The translations under genes and the position numbers were made by a program. From Actinomycetes bacterium (GTDB lineage: Bacteria; Actinomycetota; Thermoleophilia; Gaiellales; Gaiellaceae), in NCBI GenBank assembly GCA_023251945.1, contig JAHEXT010000002.1, positions 1-39,228 of the forward strand: a stretch of DNA of 39,228 nt. The letters are read 5' to 3'. Below the pieces are notes generated by a model. The model searched no databases. It worked only from the letters and a program-made list of their open reading frames with translations, and was not told where the DNA came from. Shown here piece by piece: positions 31,275-38,566 of this stretch; the first letter of the stretch is position 1; every line of letters begins with the position of its first letter.

Positions 31275-31297
31275 GGGCGAGATATTTCCTGCCCCTA
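31272..31297. terminator. Bidirectional hairpin containing both convergent stop codons
   Basis: TAGGGGC (31272-31278) and GCCCCTA (31291-31297) form a perfect 7-bp stem with a 12-base AT-rich loop. The left arm contains the TAG stop of the plus-strand VANET gene and the right arm, read on the minus strand, the TAG of the cytochrome c gene. It probably acts in both directions, though it is short. Confidence 0.5.
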
Positions 31298-31972
31298 GCG
31301 GCCCGCCGCCGACGAGACGTAGTCGGCGACGGCCTGGATCTGCTGCGGGTCGAGCGACGAGGAGAACGAGGGCATCGCCCCCTTCCCGTTGGTCACGCGG
31401 TCGATGACGCGCTCCTTCGACGGCTTCGCGTCGTCGAGATTCGGTCCCACCGTTCCCGTCGTGCCGGCGTCCGCGAGCGTATGGCAGCCGGCGCAACCGA
31501 CGGTCTGGAAGATGGCCTTTCCGCTCGTCGGCTTCTCGGCGCTCTTGCCGGTGCCCGCAACCGCTCCGACGTAGGCCGCGATGTCGTCGGACGCAGCGCC
31601 CTGGTCCTCGACGCAGAACGAGCCGGGCTTCGCATCCGCGCAGAGCGGCAGCGTCGTGTCGATCTTGGGCATCCCCGGCGCGCCCGTCGAGGTCGTGGTG
31701 ATCGGGTACCAGATCTGGTCGTGCACGACCTGTGTGAAGGTCTCCGACGTCATCCCCACTGCGCGGGCCTGCGCGAACGCATCATCGAGATTCGGCCCGA
31801 TCGTTCCCGCGGTGCCGGCGTCGGTAAGCGTGTGGCAGCCACCGCACGCTTTGGTGAAGAGCTGCTTCCCAGCTCCCTGGCTCCCTCCGCTCGTGTAACC
31901 GCCCGTTCCGCACCCCGCGAGGACGAGCGTCAGCGCGGCCGCGCACGCGGCGCTGAGAGCGGCGGACCTCAC
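31295..31972 (-). CDS. Dihaem cytochrome c lipoprotein
   Basis: A 225-residue exported cytochrome. The signal sequence ends in a lipobox (LTLVLAGC), so the protein should be anchored by lipid on the outer face of the membrane. Two class I haem sites are visible: CGGCH near residue 43 with later Met ligand candidates (GMTSETF), and CAGCH near residue 160 with MPSFSSSLDPQQIQAV. Each site is followed by LxDAGTxGTxGPNLDDA, showing that the two halves arose by duplication. It is a plausible electron donor to the CuA site of the adjacent, convergent oxidase, which lacks its own haem-c domain. The GTG start has TAGACT eight bases upstream. Confidence 0.88.
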   Translation of the reverse strand: MRSAALSAACAAALTLVLAGCGTGGYTSGGSQGAGKQLFTKACGGCHTLTDAGTAGTIGPNLDDAFAQARAVGMTSETFTQVVHDQIWYPITTTSTGAPGMPKIDTTLPLCADAKPGSFCVEDQGAASDDIAAYVGAVAGTGKSAEKPTSGKAIFQTVGCAGCHTLADAGTTGTVGPNLDDAKPSKERVIDRVTNGKGAMPSFSSSLDPQQIQAVADYVSSAAGR

Positions 31973-31980
31973 GGTGGGCG

Positions 31981-31986
31981 AGTCTA
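31981..31986 (-). promoter_or_regulatory. Putative -10 element (TAGACT) of the cytochrome c gene
   Basis: On the minus strand TAGACT is followed by eight bases and GTG 31972. The hexamer overlaps the TAG stop of the upstream TPR gene. This would give the cytochrome a leaderless transcript of its own. Inference only. Confidence 0.4.
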
Positions 31987-32733
31987 ACCCGTCGACCCGG
32001 CTTGGGCGCGCAGCTGCTTGAGCCGCCGCTTGACATCCGGTGCGGTCGGATCTTCGGGCGCCAGATCCAGGAACGTCTCGTAGGCGACGATCGCCGTCGA
32101 GAGATCCCCGATCTGCTCTGCCGCCTGAGCGAGCTCGATCTGGCCATCTGGCTTGCTCGTAGCCGCTGCAGCGATCCTCTTATAGGTGTCGATGTACTTG
32201 CCGGCCGCCTCCTGGGTATCCGCGAAGGCGGCGGAGGAGCCCTCCGAGATGACCGACGAGACCGCGCTCGAGATCGGGTCGACGTCGAGCGGCTTGCCTC
32301 CGAGCTGAATGAAGCCGGCGACGGTTGCCCCGGTCGCGAGGTAGGAAGCCCGAAGCTCGGCCAGCTGTGCTCGCCGTTGCGCGTCGGTGGCCTGCGTCAA
32401 GTAGAGACCTGCCAGGTCGCGGAGCGCAGCAACGTCCTTCGGGCGAAGCGCGACGAAGCTCTCGAGTGCCTCGATCGCCGCGTCCGTCTTCTCGTCGGTC
32501 TGGAGGGCGGTCGCCAGGTCGCGAAACGCCTGGGCGTCTTTCGGGTTCTCGTCGATGCGCTTCTGCGCGTCGGAGGCCGACGGGACGCCGGAGCTTCCGC
32601 CGGTCCCTCGGAGGACGTCTCCGAAGCCGATTCCCCCGGCCCCGACGCCGAAGCCGACGAAGCCGAGCCCGAAGGCGACCGCGAGAAAGAGGAACACCCA
32701 CTTCGCGTGCCGGCGAAGCCGCGGGAAGAACAT
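31984..32733 (-). CDS. Membrane-anchored TPR-repeat protein
   Basis: A 249-residue protein. It begins MFFPRLRRHAKWVFLFLAVAFGLGF, one membrane anchor, followed by a Gly-rich linker and TPR-like helical repeats (ENPKDAQAFRDLATALQTD, ALRDLAGLYLTQ, QIELAQAAEQIGDLSTAIVAYETFL, APEDPTAPDVKRRL), typical of protein-protein scaffolds. The track starts at 32817, but that overlaps the upstream amidohydrolase by 73 bases; ATG 32733 has GAGGA about eight bases upstream and starts at the natural N-terminus, so I use it. A role in cytochrome c maturation (CcmH/NrfG-like) is possible next to a cytochrome gene but not shown. Confidence 0.75.
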   Translation of the reverse strand: MFFPRLRRHAKWVFLFLAVAFGLGFVGFGVGAGGIGFGDVLRGTGGSSGVPSASDAQKRIDENPKDAQAFRDLATALQTDEKTDAAIEALESFVALRPKDVAALRDLAGLYLTQATDAQRRAQLAELRASYLATGATVAGFIQLGGKPLDVDPISSAVSSVISEGSSAAFADTQEAAGKYIDTYKRIAAAATSKPDGQIELAQAAEQIGDLSTAIVAYETFLDLAPEDPTAPDVKRRLKQLRAQAGSTG

Positions 32734-32744
32734 GGTGTCCTCGA

Positions 32745-34040
32745 CTACGACGTCTGCGCGGCGTGTGACAGCAGCCGGCTTCGTGCGCTGCGCGCGGCGT
32801 CGATCAGCTCGAGCCATGTCTCCCCTCCTCTCCGGAAGCGGGTCTCACCGGACACGAGGGTAGCGAGGACGCGATCCGGGGAGCCCCCGAGAACCGTCGC
32901 CGTAACGGGATCTTCCCACGGCAGGAAGGGCGAATCCGCGAGGGACAGCACCGTGATGTCGGCCTGCTTTCCCGGAGCGATCGAGCCTGTCTCGTGCTCG
33001 AGCCCAAGCGCTCGAGCACCTCCGAGCGTCGCCAGCTCGAGCGCTTCCGCGGCGGTGAGCGCGTCGGGACGTCGCTCGCGCGCACGCGCTCCCGCGATCG
33101 CGGCCCGCATCTCCTCGAACATGTCGAAGGACGGCGTCGAGGCGGGGCTGTCGGTGGCGATGCAGACGCGCACGCCGGCCTCCCGAAGAGCCGCGAGCGG
33201 AGCGACGCCGCACCCGAGCAGCGCATTCGAGCGCGGGCAGTGGGCGACCGCGACGTCCATGGCGGCAAGGAGTGCGATCTCTTCGGCGTCGGCCTGGACG
33301 CAGTGCGCGGCGATCACGTGGGATCCCAGCAACCCTGCCTCCGCGAGCGCCCGGATTCCGGTCGTCCCCGGCGGCTCGACGAGCAGGTCGGAGAACGCGC
33401 GCCACGGCCCGGAGCCGGTCCGGAGCCACTCCGTCTCGGCCTCGCTCTCCGCGAGGTGGGTGGCGACCGGAAGCCCGAGCTCACCACACGCGCGATAGAG
33501 GTCGAGTGAGCACGAATACGGAGCGTGTGGGGAGACGCCGAGCCTGACGCGCGTGGAGAATGCCTCCTCGACGCGGGCCCGGTTCGGCTCGAACCACGTC
33601 TCGAGTCCGGTCCCGTCGGCTCCGAACACCTCGAGATAGATCACCGCTCTGAGCCCGAGCTCCGCGCACGCGGTCGCGGCCGCCCCAGTGAAGCTCGCGT
33701 CTCCGACCGTCGTGATTCCCGAACGCAGGCACTCGAGCGCTCCGAGCCGGGCGATCGCCTCCATCTCCTCGATGCCGAGCTGCCGCTTCCGCTCGACGTG
33801 GAGCATGAGCCAGGGGCCGAACGGGAGCCCGTCTCCGAAGCCCGCATAGACCGCGTACTCGAGGTGCGAGTGGGCGTTGACGAAGCCGGGGAGGATGACG
33901 GAGTCGGGAAAGCGCTCGCCCTCGCCGAGCTCGGCTGCCGTTGCCACGGCGGCGATCCGTCCATCCGAGATCGCAACGGCCCCGTCGCGGATCGGGGGCC
34001 CCTCCACGGGGACCACCCAGTCCGCCGCCAGCACCCTCAC
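32745..34040 (-). CDS. Amidohydrolase-family deaminase (possibly aminofutalosine or SAH/MTA deaminase)
   Basis: A 431-residue cytoplasmic metal-dependent hydrolase. Subtype-III amidohydrolase metal motifs are clear: NAHSHLEYAVYAGFGDGLPF, the HAPYSCS region, HLAESEAETEW, IAAHCVQ and ATDSPASTPSFDMF; the end ITVLSL and the later GSIAPGKQADI are classic. The N-terminal AHSHLE and overall length match the cluster that includes guanine, SAH and 6-amino-6-deoxyfutalosine deaminases; the last (MqnX) would fit menaquinone synthesis in this lineage, but no other mqn gene is in view, so the substrate stays open. GTG start overlaps the tatC stop (GTGA). Confidence 0.82.
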   Translation of the reverse strand: MRVLAADWVVPVEGPPIRDGAVAISDGRIAAVATAAELGEGERFPDSVILPGFVNAHSHLEYAVYAGFGDGLPFGPWLMLHVERKRQLGIEEMEAIARLGALECLRSGITTVGDASFTGAAATACAELGLRAVIYLEVFGADGTGLETWFEPNRARVEEAFSTRVRLGVSPHAPYSCSLDLYRACGELGLPVATHLAESEAETEWLRTGSGPWRAFSDLLVEPPGTTGIRALAEAGLLGSHVIAAHCVQADAEEIALLAAMDVAVAHCPRSNALLGCGVAPLAALREAGVRVCIATDSPASTPSFDMFEEMRAAIAGARARERRPDALTAAEALELATLGGARALGLEHETGSIAPGKQADITVLSLADSPFLPWEDPVTATVLGGSPDRVLATLVSGETRFRRGGETWLELIDAARSARSRLLSHAAQTS

Positions 34041-34816
34041 GAGCTTCCGGCCTCCGCGAACTCCTCGTCCCAGGCTCGTTGCCAGCGCCGCTCCATGAGC
34101 ACGGAGATCCAGATCGACGCTTCGTAGAGAAGGACAAGGGGTACCACTTCGAACGCGAGCGAGACGGGATCCACCGTCGGGAGCAGCGCAGCGAAGACGA
34201 GCAGGACGATGAACGCGATTCCACGGTTACGCCGCAGCTGATCCGAGCTCACGACGCGCAACCGGACGAGTGCGAGCAGGAAGATCGGTAGCAGGAAGGC
34301 GAGCCCGCCGCCGAACAGAAGCAGGGCGACGAACGAGTAGTAGTAGCTGGCACGGATCTGGATGTTGTAGAGCTCCTCGTCGTACGTCGTCAGGAACTGG
34401 AGAGCTCGGGGCAGCGCGACGTAGTACATGAAGACGACGCCGCACGCGAAGAGCACCGTGGCGATGAGCACGGAGACGAGGACGATGCGCTGGGCATGCG
34501 ACTCGACCGCGGGTGCCAGGAAGGACCAGACCTGCCAGAGCACCACCGGCAGCGCGAGGGCGAGCGCTGCGATCAGGCTCACCTTGACCGAGACCGTGAA
34601 CGGCTCGGCAACGCCGAGCGTGACGAGCTTCTTGTTGCCGGGAAGCGGGCCCGTCAGCCACTCCATGATCTGCTCGTGGAAGGCGAAGGCCAGGAGGAAC
34701 GCCGGGACGATCACGACGAGGCTGATGATCAGCCGCGAGCGGAGCTCGTCGAGGTGCTCGACGAGCGTCGCCTCCTCACCGTGGCTGAGGCGGCGCGGCA
34801 GCCACCGGCGCACCAT
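34037..34816 (-). CDS. tatC: Sec-independent protein translocase TatC
   Basis: A 259-residue six-helix membrane protein that recognises twin-arginine signal peptides in the Tat export system. The conserved N-terminal cytoplasmic motif VEHLDELRSRL is intact, followed by helix 1 (IISLVVIVPAFLLAFAF), the periplasmic LVTLGVAEPFTVSVKVS segment with its key Glu-Pro, WSFLAPAVESHAQR and the last helices ALLPTVDPVSLAFEVVPLVLLYE. Length is normal. It lies 15 bases after tatA. ATG start with AGGGGG 12 or so bases upstream, partly in the tatA stop region. No tatB-like second small gene is seen. Confidence 0.95.
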   Translation of the reverse strand: MVRRWLPRRLSHGEEATLVEHLDELRSRLIISLVVIVPAFLLAFAFHEQIMEWLTGPLPGNKKLVTLGVAEPFTVSVKVSLIAALALALPVVLWQVWSFLAPAVESHAQRIVLVSVLIATVLFACGVVFMYYVALPRALQFLTTYDEELYNIQIRASYYYSFVALLLFGGGLAFLLPIFLLALVRLRVVSSDQLRRNRGIAFIVLLVFAALLPTVDPVSLAFEVVPLVLLYEASIWISVLMERRWQRAWDEEFAEAGSS

Positions 34817-34831
34817 GGAGCGGCGTTCCCC

Positions 34832-35098
34832 CTAGGAGACGGTCTCCCGCTCGCTCTCCTCGGCCGGCGCCGTCTCGGGCGGCGCGTACTGGCTCGGCTC
34901 CGAGGGAGCGGAGGGAAGCTCGGCCGACGGAGGCGTGGGCGTCGTCACCTTCTCCTCGACGCCGGTGACTCCGTCTTTGAACTCGCGCATTCCCTTGCCG
35001 AGCGAGCGGCCCATCTCCGGCAGTCGCTTCGCGCCGAAGATGAGGAGCACGGCGAGGAGAATGATCATGAGCTCCGGGACCGAGAGACCGAAAGGCAT
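34832..35098 (-). CDS. tatA: Twin-arginine translocase TatA/TatE family protein
   Basis: An 88-residue Tat pore subunit. One N-terminal membrane helix (GLSVPELMIILLAVLLIFGAK) with the family FGAKRLPEMGRSLGKGMREFK amphipathic helix, then a disordered acidic Pro-rich tail. The longer track ORF starts at 35203, but TatA N-termini begin right at the helix, matching ATG 35098; TATCGT lies six bases upstream. Next to tatC on the same strand, so the pair forms a minimal Tat system. Divergent from the suf operon across 116 bp. Confidence 0.94.
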   Translation of the reverse strand: MPFGLSVPELMIILLAVLLIFGAKRLPEMGRSLGKGMREFKDGVTGVEEKVTTPTPPSAELPSAPSEPSQYAPPETAPAEESERETVS

Positions 35099-35104
35099 GG
35101 ACGC

Positions 35105-35110
35105 ACGATA
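35105..35110 (-). promoter_or_regulatory. Putative -10 element (TATCGT) of the tat operon
   Basis: On the minus strand TATCGT is followed by six bases (GCGTCC) and ATG 35098 of tatA, predicting a leaderless tatA transcript. The same hexamer lies before the secreted-protein gene at 4633. In the rest of the tatA-sufC gap (to 35214) I see no strong promoter for sufC; TACCAT at 35140-35145 is a weak -10 candidate. No IscR/SufR site was recognised. Confidence 0.45.
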
Positions 35111-35214
35111 CCACCGGCCGACGCGGGAACGGGTCCGGCTACCATGCGACGAGGCGGCGTTGCGCTGCCGGTCCACGCTCGACCAAGTCCTGTCACAAGG
35201 CAAGCCCTTCCAAA

Positions 35215-35997
35215 ATGGCTCTACTCGAGATCAAGAACCTGCACGTCACGCTGGAGGACGGCACGGAGATCGTCAAGGGCGTCGACCTCTCCGTCGACCT
35301 GAACCAGAAGCACGCGATGATGGGCCCGAACGGCTCCGGCAAGTCCACGCTCGCATACGCGCTCATGGGCCACCCCGCGTACCGGATCAGCGAGGGGCAG
35401 ATCCTCCTCGCCGGGGAGGACGTGACCGAGCTCGGCGCGGACGAACGTGCGCAGCGCGGTCTCTTCCTCGCCTTCCAGTATCCGCACGCGATCCCCGGGG
35501 TGACGGTCACGAGCTTCCTGCGGAGCGCGATCAACGCAATCCGGAAGGCCCGGGCAGGCGGCGAGGACGACCCGATCCCGATCCCGCAGTTCCGCGACGA
35601 GCTGAAGGACGCGATGGAGCAGCTCAAGGTCTCGCGGGAGCTTGCCTCCCGCTACGTCAACGACGGGTTCTCGGGCGGGGAGCGGAAGCGAATCGAGGTG
35701 CTGCAGCTCGCGATGCTCAAGCCGCGCATCGCGGTCCTGGACGAGACCGACACGGGCCTCGACATCGACGCGCTCAAGATCGTGGCCGGCGGCGTGAACA
35801 CGCTCGTGGGCCCCGATATGGGGGCGCTCCTGATCACGCACTACCAGCGGATTCTCAGCTACGTCGAGCCCGACTTCGTGCACGTCTTCACGGACGGCCG
35901 GATCGTCGCCCAGGGCGGCCCTGAGTTGGCGCATACTTTGGAGGCTGAAGGCTACGAGGCGTTCGCCCCGGCGGGCGTCGGAGGAGGCGAGGCATGA
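35215..35997 (+). CDS. sufC: Fe-S cluster assembly ATPase SufC
   Basis: A 260-residue ABC-type ATPase that powers the SufBCD Fe-S scaffold. Walker A is GPNGSGKST, the Q-loop region is [11 protein letters not shown], the signature is [10 protein letters not shown] and Walker B reads [14 protein letters not shown]; the H-motif LLITHYQR follows. Length is normal. ATG start; an upstream AAGG is about 16 bases away, so the ribosome-binding site is unclear. Stop overlaps sufB by ATGA. First gene of the suf transcription unit seen here, with sufC before sufB. Confidence 0.96.
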   Translation: MALLEIKNLHVTLEDGTEIVKGVDLSVDLNQKHAMMGPNGSGKSTLAYALMGHPAYRISEGQILLAGEDVTELGADERAQRGLFLAFQYPHAIPGVTVTSFLRSAINAIRKARAGGEDDPIPIPQFRDELKDAMEQLKVSRELASRYVNDGFSGGERKRIEVLQLAMLKPRIAVLDETDTGLDIDALKIVAGGVNTLVGPDMGALLITHYQRILSYVEPDFVHVFTDGRIVAQGGPELAHTLEAEGYEAFAPAGVGGGEA

Positions 35998-37406
35998 GCA
36001 CGCACGAGACAGAGGTCGTCCGCGGGATCCGTTCCGACTACGAGTACGGCTTCTCCGTCCCTGAGGACTACTTCTTCAAGTCCGGACGAGGGCTGTCGCA
36101 CGAGCTCGTCGAGGCGATCTCCGAGCACAAGAGCGAGCCGGAGTGGATGAGGAAGTTCCGGCACAAGAGCCTCGACTACTTCCTCGCCCGGCCCATGCCG
36201 AGCTGGGGCGCCGATCTCTCGGGGATCGACTTCGACAACATCTACTACTACATCAAGCCCACAGAGAAGCAGGCGGACTCGTGGGAAGACCTGCCCGCCG
36301 ACATCAAGGACACGTGGGACCGGCTCGGGATTCCCGAGGCGGAGAAGAAGTACCTCGCCGGCGTCGGCGCGCAATACGAGTCCGAGGTCGTCTACCACAA
36401 GCTTCAGGCCGACCTCGAGGCAAAGGGCGTTCTCTTCCTCGACATGGACTCGGGCCTCCGTGAGCACGAGGAGATCGTCAAGCAGCACATCGGAACGATC
36501 ATCCCGCAGAACGACAACAAGTTCGCTGCTCTCAACTCGGCTGTCTGGTCGGGCGGCTCCTTCATCTACGTGCCGCCGGGCGTCAAGATCGAGATGCCGC
36601 TCCAGGCCTACTTCCGCATCAACGCGGAGAACATGGGCCAGTTCGAGCGCACGCTGATCATCGTCGACGAGGGCGCGTATGTGCATTACGTCGAGGGCTG
36701 CACGGCGCCGATCTACTCGTCCGACTCGCTCCACTCGGCGGTCGTCGAGATCATCGTGAAGAAGGACGCGCGCTGCCGGTATACGACCATCCAGAACTGG
36801 TCGAACAACGTCTACAACCTCGTCACGAAGCGCGCCGTCGCGTACGAGGGCGCGACCATGGAGTGGGTGGACGGAAACCTCGGCTCGAAGGTGACGATGA
36901 AGTACCCGGCGATCTGGCTCATGGGGGAGCGCGCGCACGGCGAGGTGCTCTCGATCGCCTTCGGGGGCAAGGGCCAGCACCAGGACGCGGGCGGCAAGGT
37001 CGTCCATGTCGCGCCGCGGACGTCGTCCGTCATCACCTCGAAGTCGATCTCGAAGGACGGCGGCCGGGCCGGCTACCGCGGCCTGCTGCAGGTGGCGAAG
37101 GGCGCGGTCGGCTCGAAGTCGAAGGTCGTCTGCGACGCGCTGATCCTCGACGAGGAGTCGCGCTCGGATACGTACCCGTACATCCAGGTGGACGAGTCGG
37201 ACGTCGAGCTCGGACACGAGGCGACCGTGTCGAAGATCGGCGAGGAGCAGCTCTTCTACCTGATGAGCCGCGGCCTCTCCGAGGCGGAGGCCTCGGCGAT
37301 GATCGTGTCGGGCTTCGTCGAGCCCATCACGAAGGAGCTTCCGCTCGAGTACGCGGTCGAGATGAACCGCCTCATCCAACTGCAGATGGAAGGCTCCGTC
37401 GGCTAG
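35994..37406 (+). CDS. sufB: Fe-S cluster scaffold protein SufB
   Basis: A 470-residue scaffold on which nascent Fe-S clusters form together with SufD and SufC. Family features are obvious: the N-terminal [73 protein letters not shown] with a candidate cluster Cys, and the C-terminal [31 protein letters not shown]. Length agrees with the family. ATG start overlaps sufC (ATGA). It is followed by three VOC genes instead of directly by sufD. Confidence 0.97.
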   Translation: MSTHETEVVRGIRSDYEYGFSVPEDYFFKSGRGLSHELVEAISEHKSEPEWMRKFRHKSLDYFLARPMPSWGADLSGIDFDNIYYYIKPTEKQADSWEDLPADIKDTWDRLGIPEAEKKYLAGVGAQYESEVVYHKLQADLEAKGVLFLDMDSGLREHEEIVKQHIGTIIPQNDNKFAALNSAVWSGGSFIYVPPGVKIEMPLQAYFRINAENMGQFERTLIIVDEGAYVHYVEGCTAPIYSSDSLHSAVVEIIVKKDARCRYTTIQNWSNNVYNLVTKRAVAYEGATMEWVDGNLGSKVTMKYPAIWLMGERAHGEVLSIAFGGKGQHQDAGGKVVHVAPRTSSVITSKSISKDGGRAGYRGLLQVAKGAVGSKSKVVCDALILDEESRSDTYPYIQVDESDVELGHEATVSKIGEEQLFYLMSRGLSEAEASAMIVSGFVEPITKELPLEYAVEMNRLIQLQMEGSVG

Positions 37407-37432
37407 CGCCCTCCGGAGCGAAGAGGAGCCTC

Positions 37433-37813
37433 ATGGAGATCACGAAGCTCGACTTCGTCGCCGTGCCGTCGACCGACTGGCGGCGGTCGCGCGCGTTCTA
37501 CGTCGAGACGCTCGGGCTGCGGCCCGACCAGACCGGGGACGCCGAGTTCTGGGTCGGCGACACGTGCTTCGGGATCTACGAGCCTGCGAGCTACGGGATG
37601 GAGTTCGCGCCGCAGCGGAACGCCCACCTCGCGCTCCACGTCGCTGACGTCGCCGCCGCGCGGGCGGAGCTCGCGGCGAAGGGCGTGGAGTTCTCCGGCG
37701 AGACGTTCGACACCGGCGTCTGCCACATGGCGTTCTTCCAGGATCCCGACGGCAACGACCTGATGCTCCACCACCGCTACTCCCCGCGCGAGCAGGGACG
37801 CGCAGACTCGTGA
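37433..37813 (+). CDS. VOC-fold (glyoxalase/bleomycin-resistance family) protein 1
   Basis: A 126-residue vicinal-oxygen-chelate-fold protein of one pair of beta-alpha-beta-beta-beta units: LDFVAVPSTDWRRSRAFYVETLGL, FWVGDTCFGIYE, NAHLALHVADVAAARAELAAKG and DPDGNDLMLHHRY. The first strand has Val where glyoxalases carry a metal-binding His, so the metal set is incomplete or shared in a dimer. Activity cannot be predicted. ATG 37433 has GAGGAG about five bases upstream, and the gene starts 26 bases after sufB. Its stop overlaps the next gene by GTGA. The DNA around GETFDTGVCHMA is nearly duplicated in the next gene, indicating tandem duplication. Confidence 0.85.
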   Translation: MEITKLDFVAVPSTDWRRSRAFYVETLGLRPDQTGDAEFWVGDTCFGIYEPASYGMEFAPQRNAHLALHVADVAAARAELAAKGVEFSGETFDTGVCHMAFFQDPDGNDLMLHHRYSPREQGRADS

Positions 37814-38184
37814 TCACCGTCTAGCGGACGGACTTCGTCTCCGTCCCGGTGACCGACCTGGAGCGCTCGACGCGGTTCTACGGCGACACCCCCGGCCTGC
37901 CGCGCGCCTCGGAGGACGCGGGCTGGCCCGAGTTCCAGCTCGGGGAGAACGTCAGCCTCTACTTGATCGATCCCACCAATATCGGCCAGCAGTTCGAGGG
38001 CCCGCACACGGCGTCCATCGCCCTCCGCGTCGCCGACGTCGAGGCGACCCGCGCGGAGCTCGCCGAGAGGGGCGTCGCCTTCCACGGCGAGACCTTCGAC
38101 ACGGGTGTCTGCCACATGGCGCACTTCACCGATCCCGACGGCAACGTCTTCATGCTCCACCGCAGGTACGCGCCCCGTGATTGA
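37810..38184 (+). pseudogene. VOC-fold protein 2 with in-frame TAG at codon 5
   Basis: The GTG at 37810 overlaps the previous stop by GTGA, like nearly every other junction here, and begins VITV-stop-RTDFVSVPVTDLERSTRFYGD. The TAG at 37822-37824 stands where the third VOC protein has Glu (VIDVERVDYIRVPV), so GAG to TAG is the simplest change. The rest is intact to residue 124 (FQLGENVSLYLIDP, HTASIALRVADVEATRAEL, GETFDTGVCHMAHFTDPDGN). The ORF track starts at GTG 37849, which would remove the first beta strand. It may therefore yield a truncated product, or the codon may be a sequencing error. Related to VOC 1 by duplication. Confidence 0.8.
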
Positions 38185-38566
38185 CGTCGAGCGCGTCGAC
38201 TACATCCGTGTCCCGGTGACGGACATCGAGGAGGCCAACCACTTCTACGGAGAGGTGTTGGGCCTCGAGCGGAATCCGAACTCGCCCGGCGACGACTGGG
38301 TCGAGTACGAGGTCGGCAACCTCACGCTAGCCGTCATGACGCCGCACACACACGAGTACGAGTTCGCGCCGCTTCCGCCCGCGACGATCGCGCTGCGCGT
38401 CCCCGACCTCGAGGCGGCGAAGGCGGAGCTCGAGTCCGCAGGGCTCGAGGTGACGGAGATCTGGGATTCGGGTGTCTGCCGCGGCATGGGAGTGAGCGAT
38501 CCCGCCGGCAACCGCATCCTGCTGCACCATCGCTACGCGCCGTACCCGGACGGGACGACTCCGTGA
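38177..38566 (+). CDS. VOC-fold (glyoxalase/bleomycin-resistance family) protein 3
   Basis: A 129-residue VOC protein, the most diverged of the three: VERVDYIRVPVTDIEEANHFYGEVLGLERN, WVEYEVGNLTLAVMTP, ATIALRVPDLEAAKAELESAGLEV and DPAGNRILLHHRY. A WDSGVCRGMGVSDP segment replaces the FDTGVCHMAHFTDP of its neighbours. The track starts the frame at 38105; GTG 38177 overlaps the preceding gene by eight bases and the sufD start by GTGA. Function unknown, but its position inside the suf operon, directly coupled to sufD, implies a link to Fe-S metabolism or its oxidative damage. Confidence 0.85.
   Translation: MIDVERVDYIRVPVTDIEEANHFYGEVLGLERNPNSPGDDWVEYEVGNLTLAVMTPHTHEYEFAPLPPATIALRVPDLEAAKAELESAGLEVTEIWDSGVCRGMGVSDPAGNRILLHHRYAPYPDGTTP

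Noticed and set aside
18258-37824. Recoding of TAG to an amino acid in this organism
   Set aside because: TAG is used as the ordinary stop of many intact genes here (mannosyltransferase, M23, MMPL, rmlD, sufB, ctaE, cytochrome c), so genome-wide recoding is not supported; local lesions or errors are simpler.
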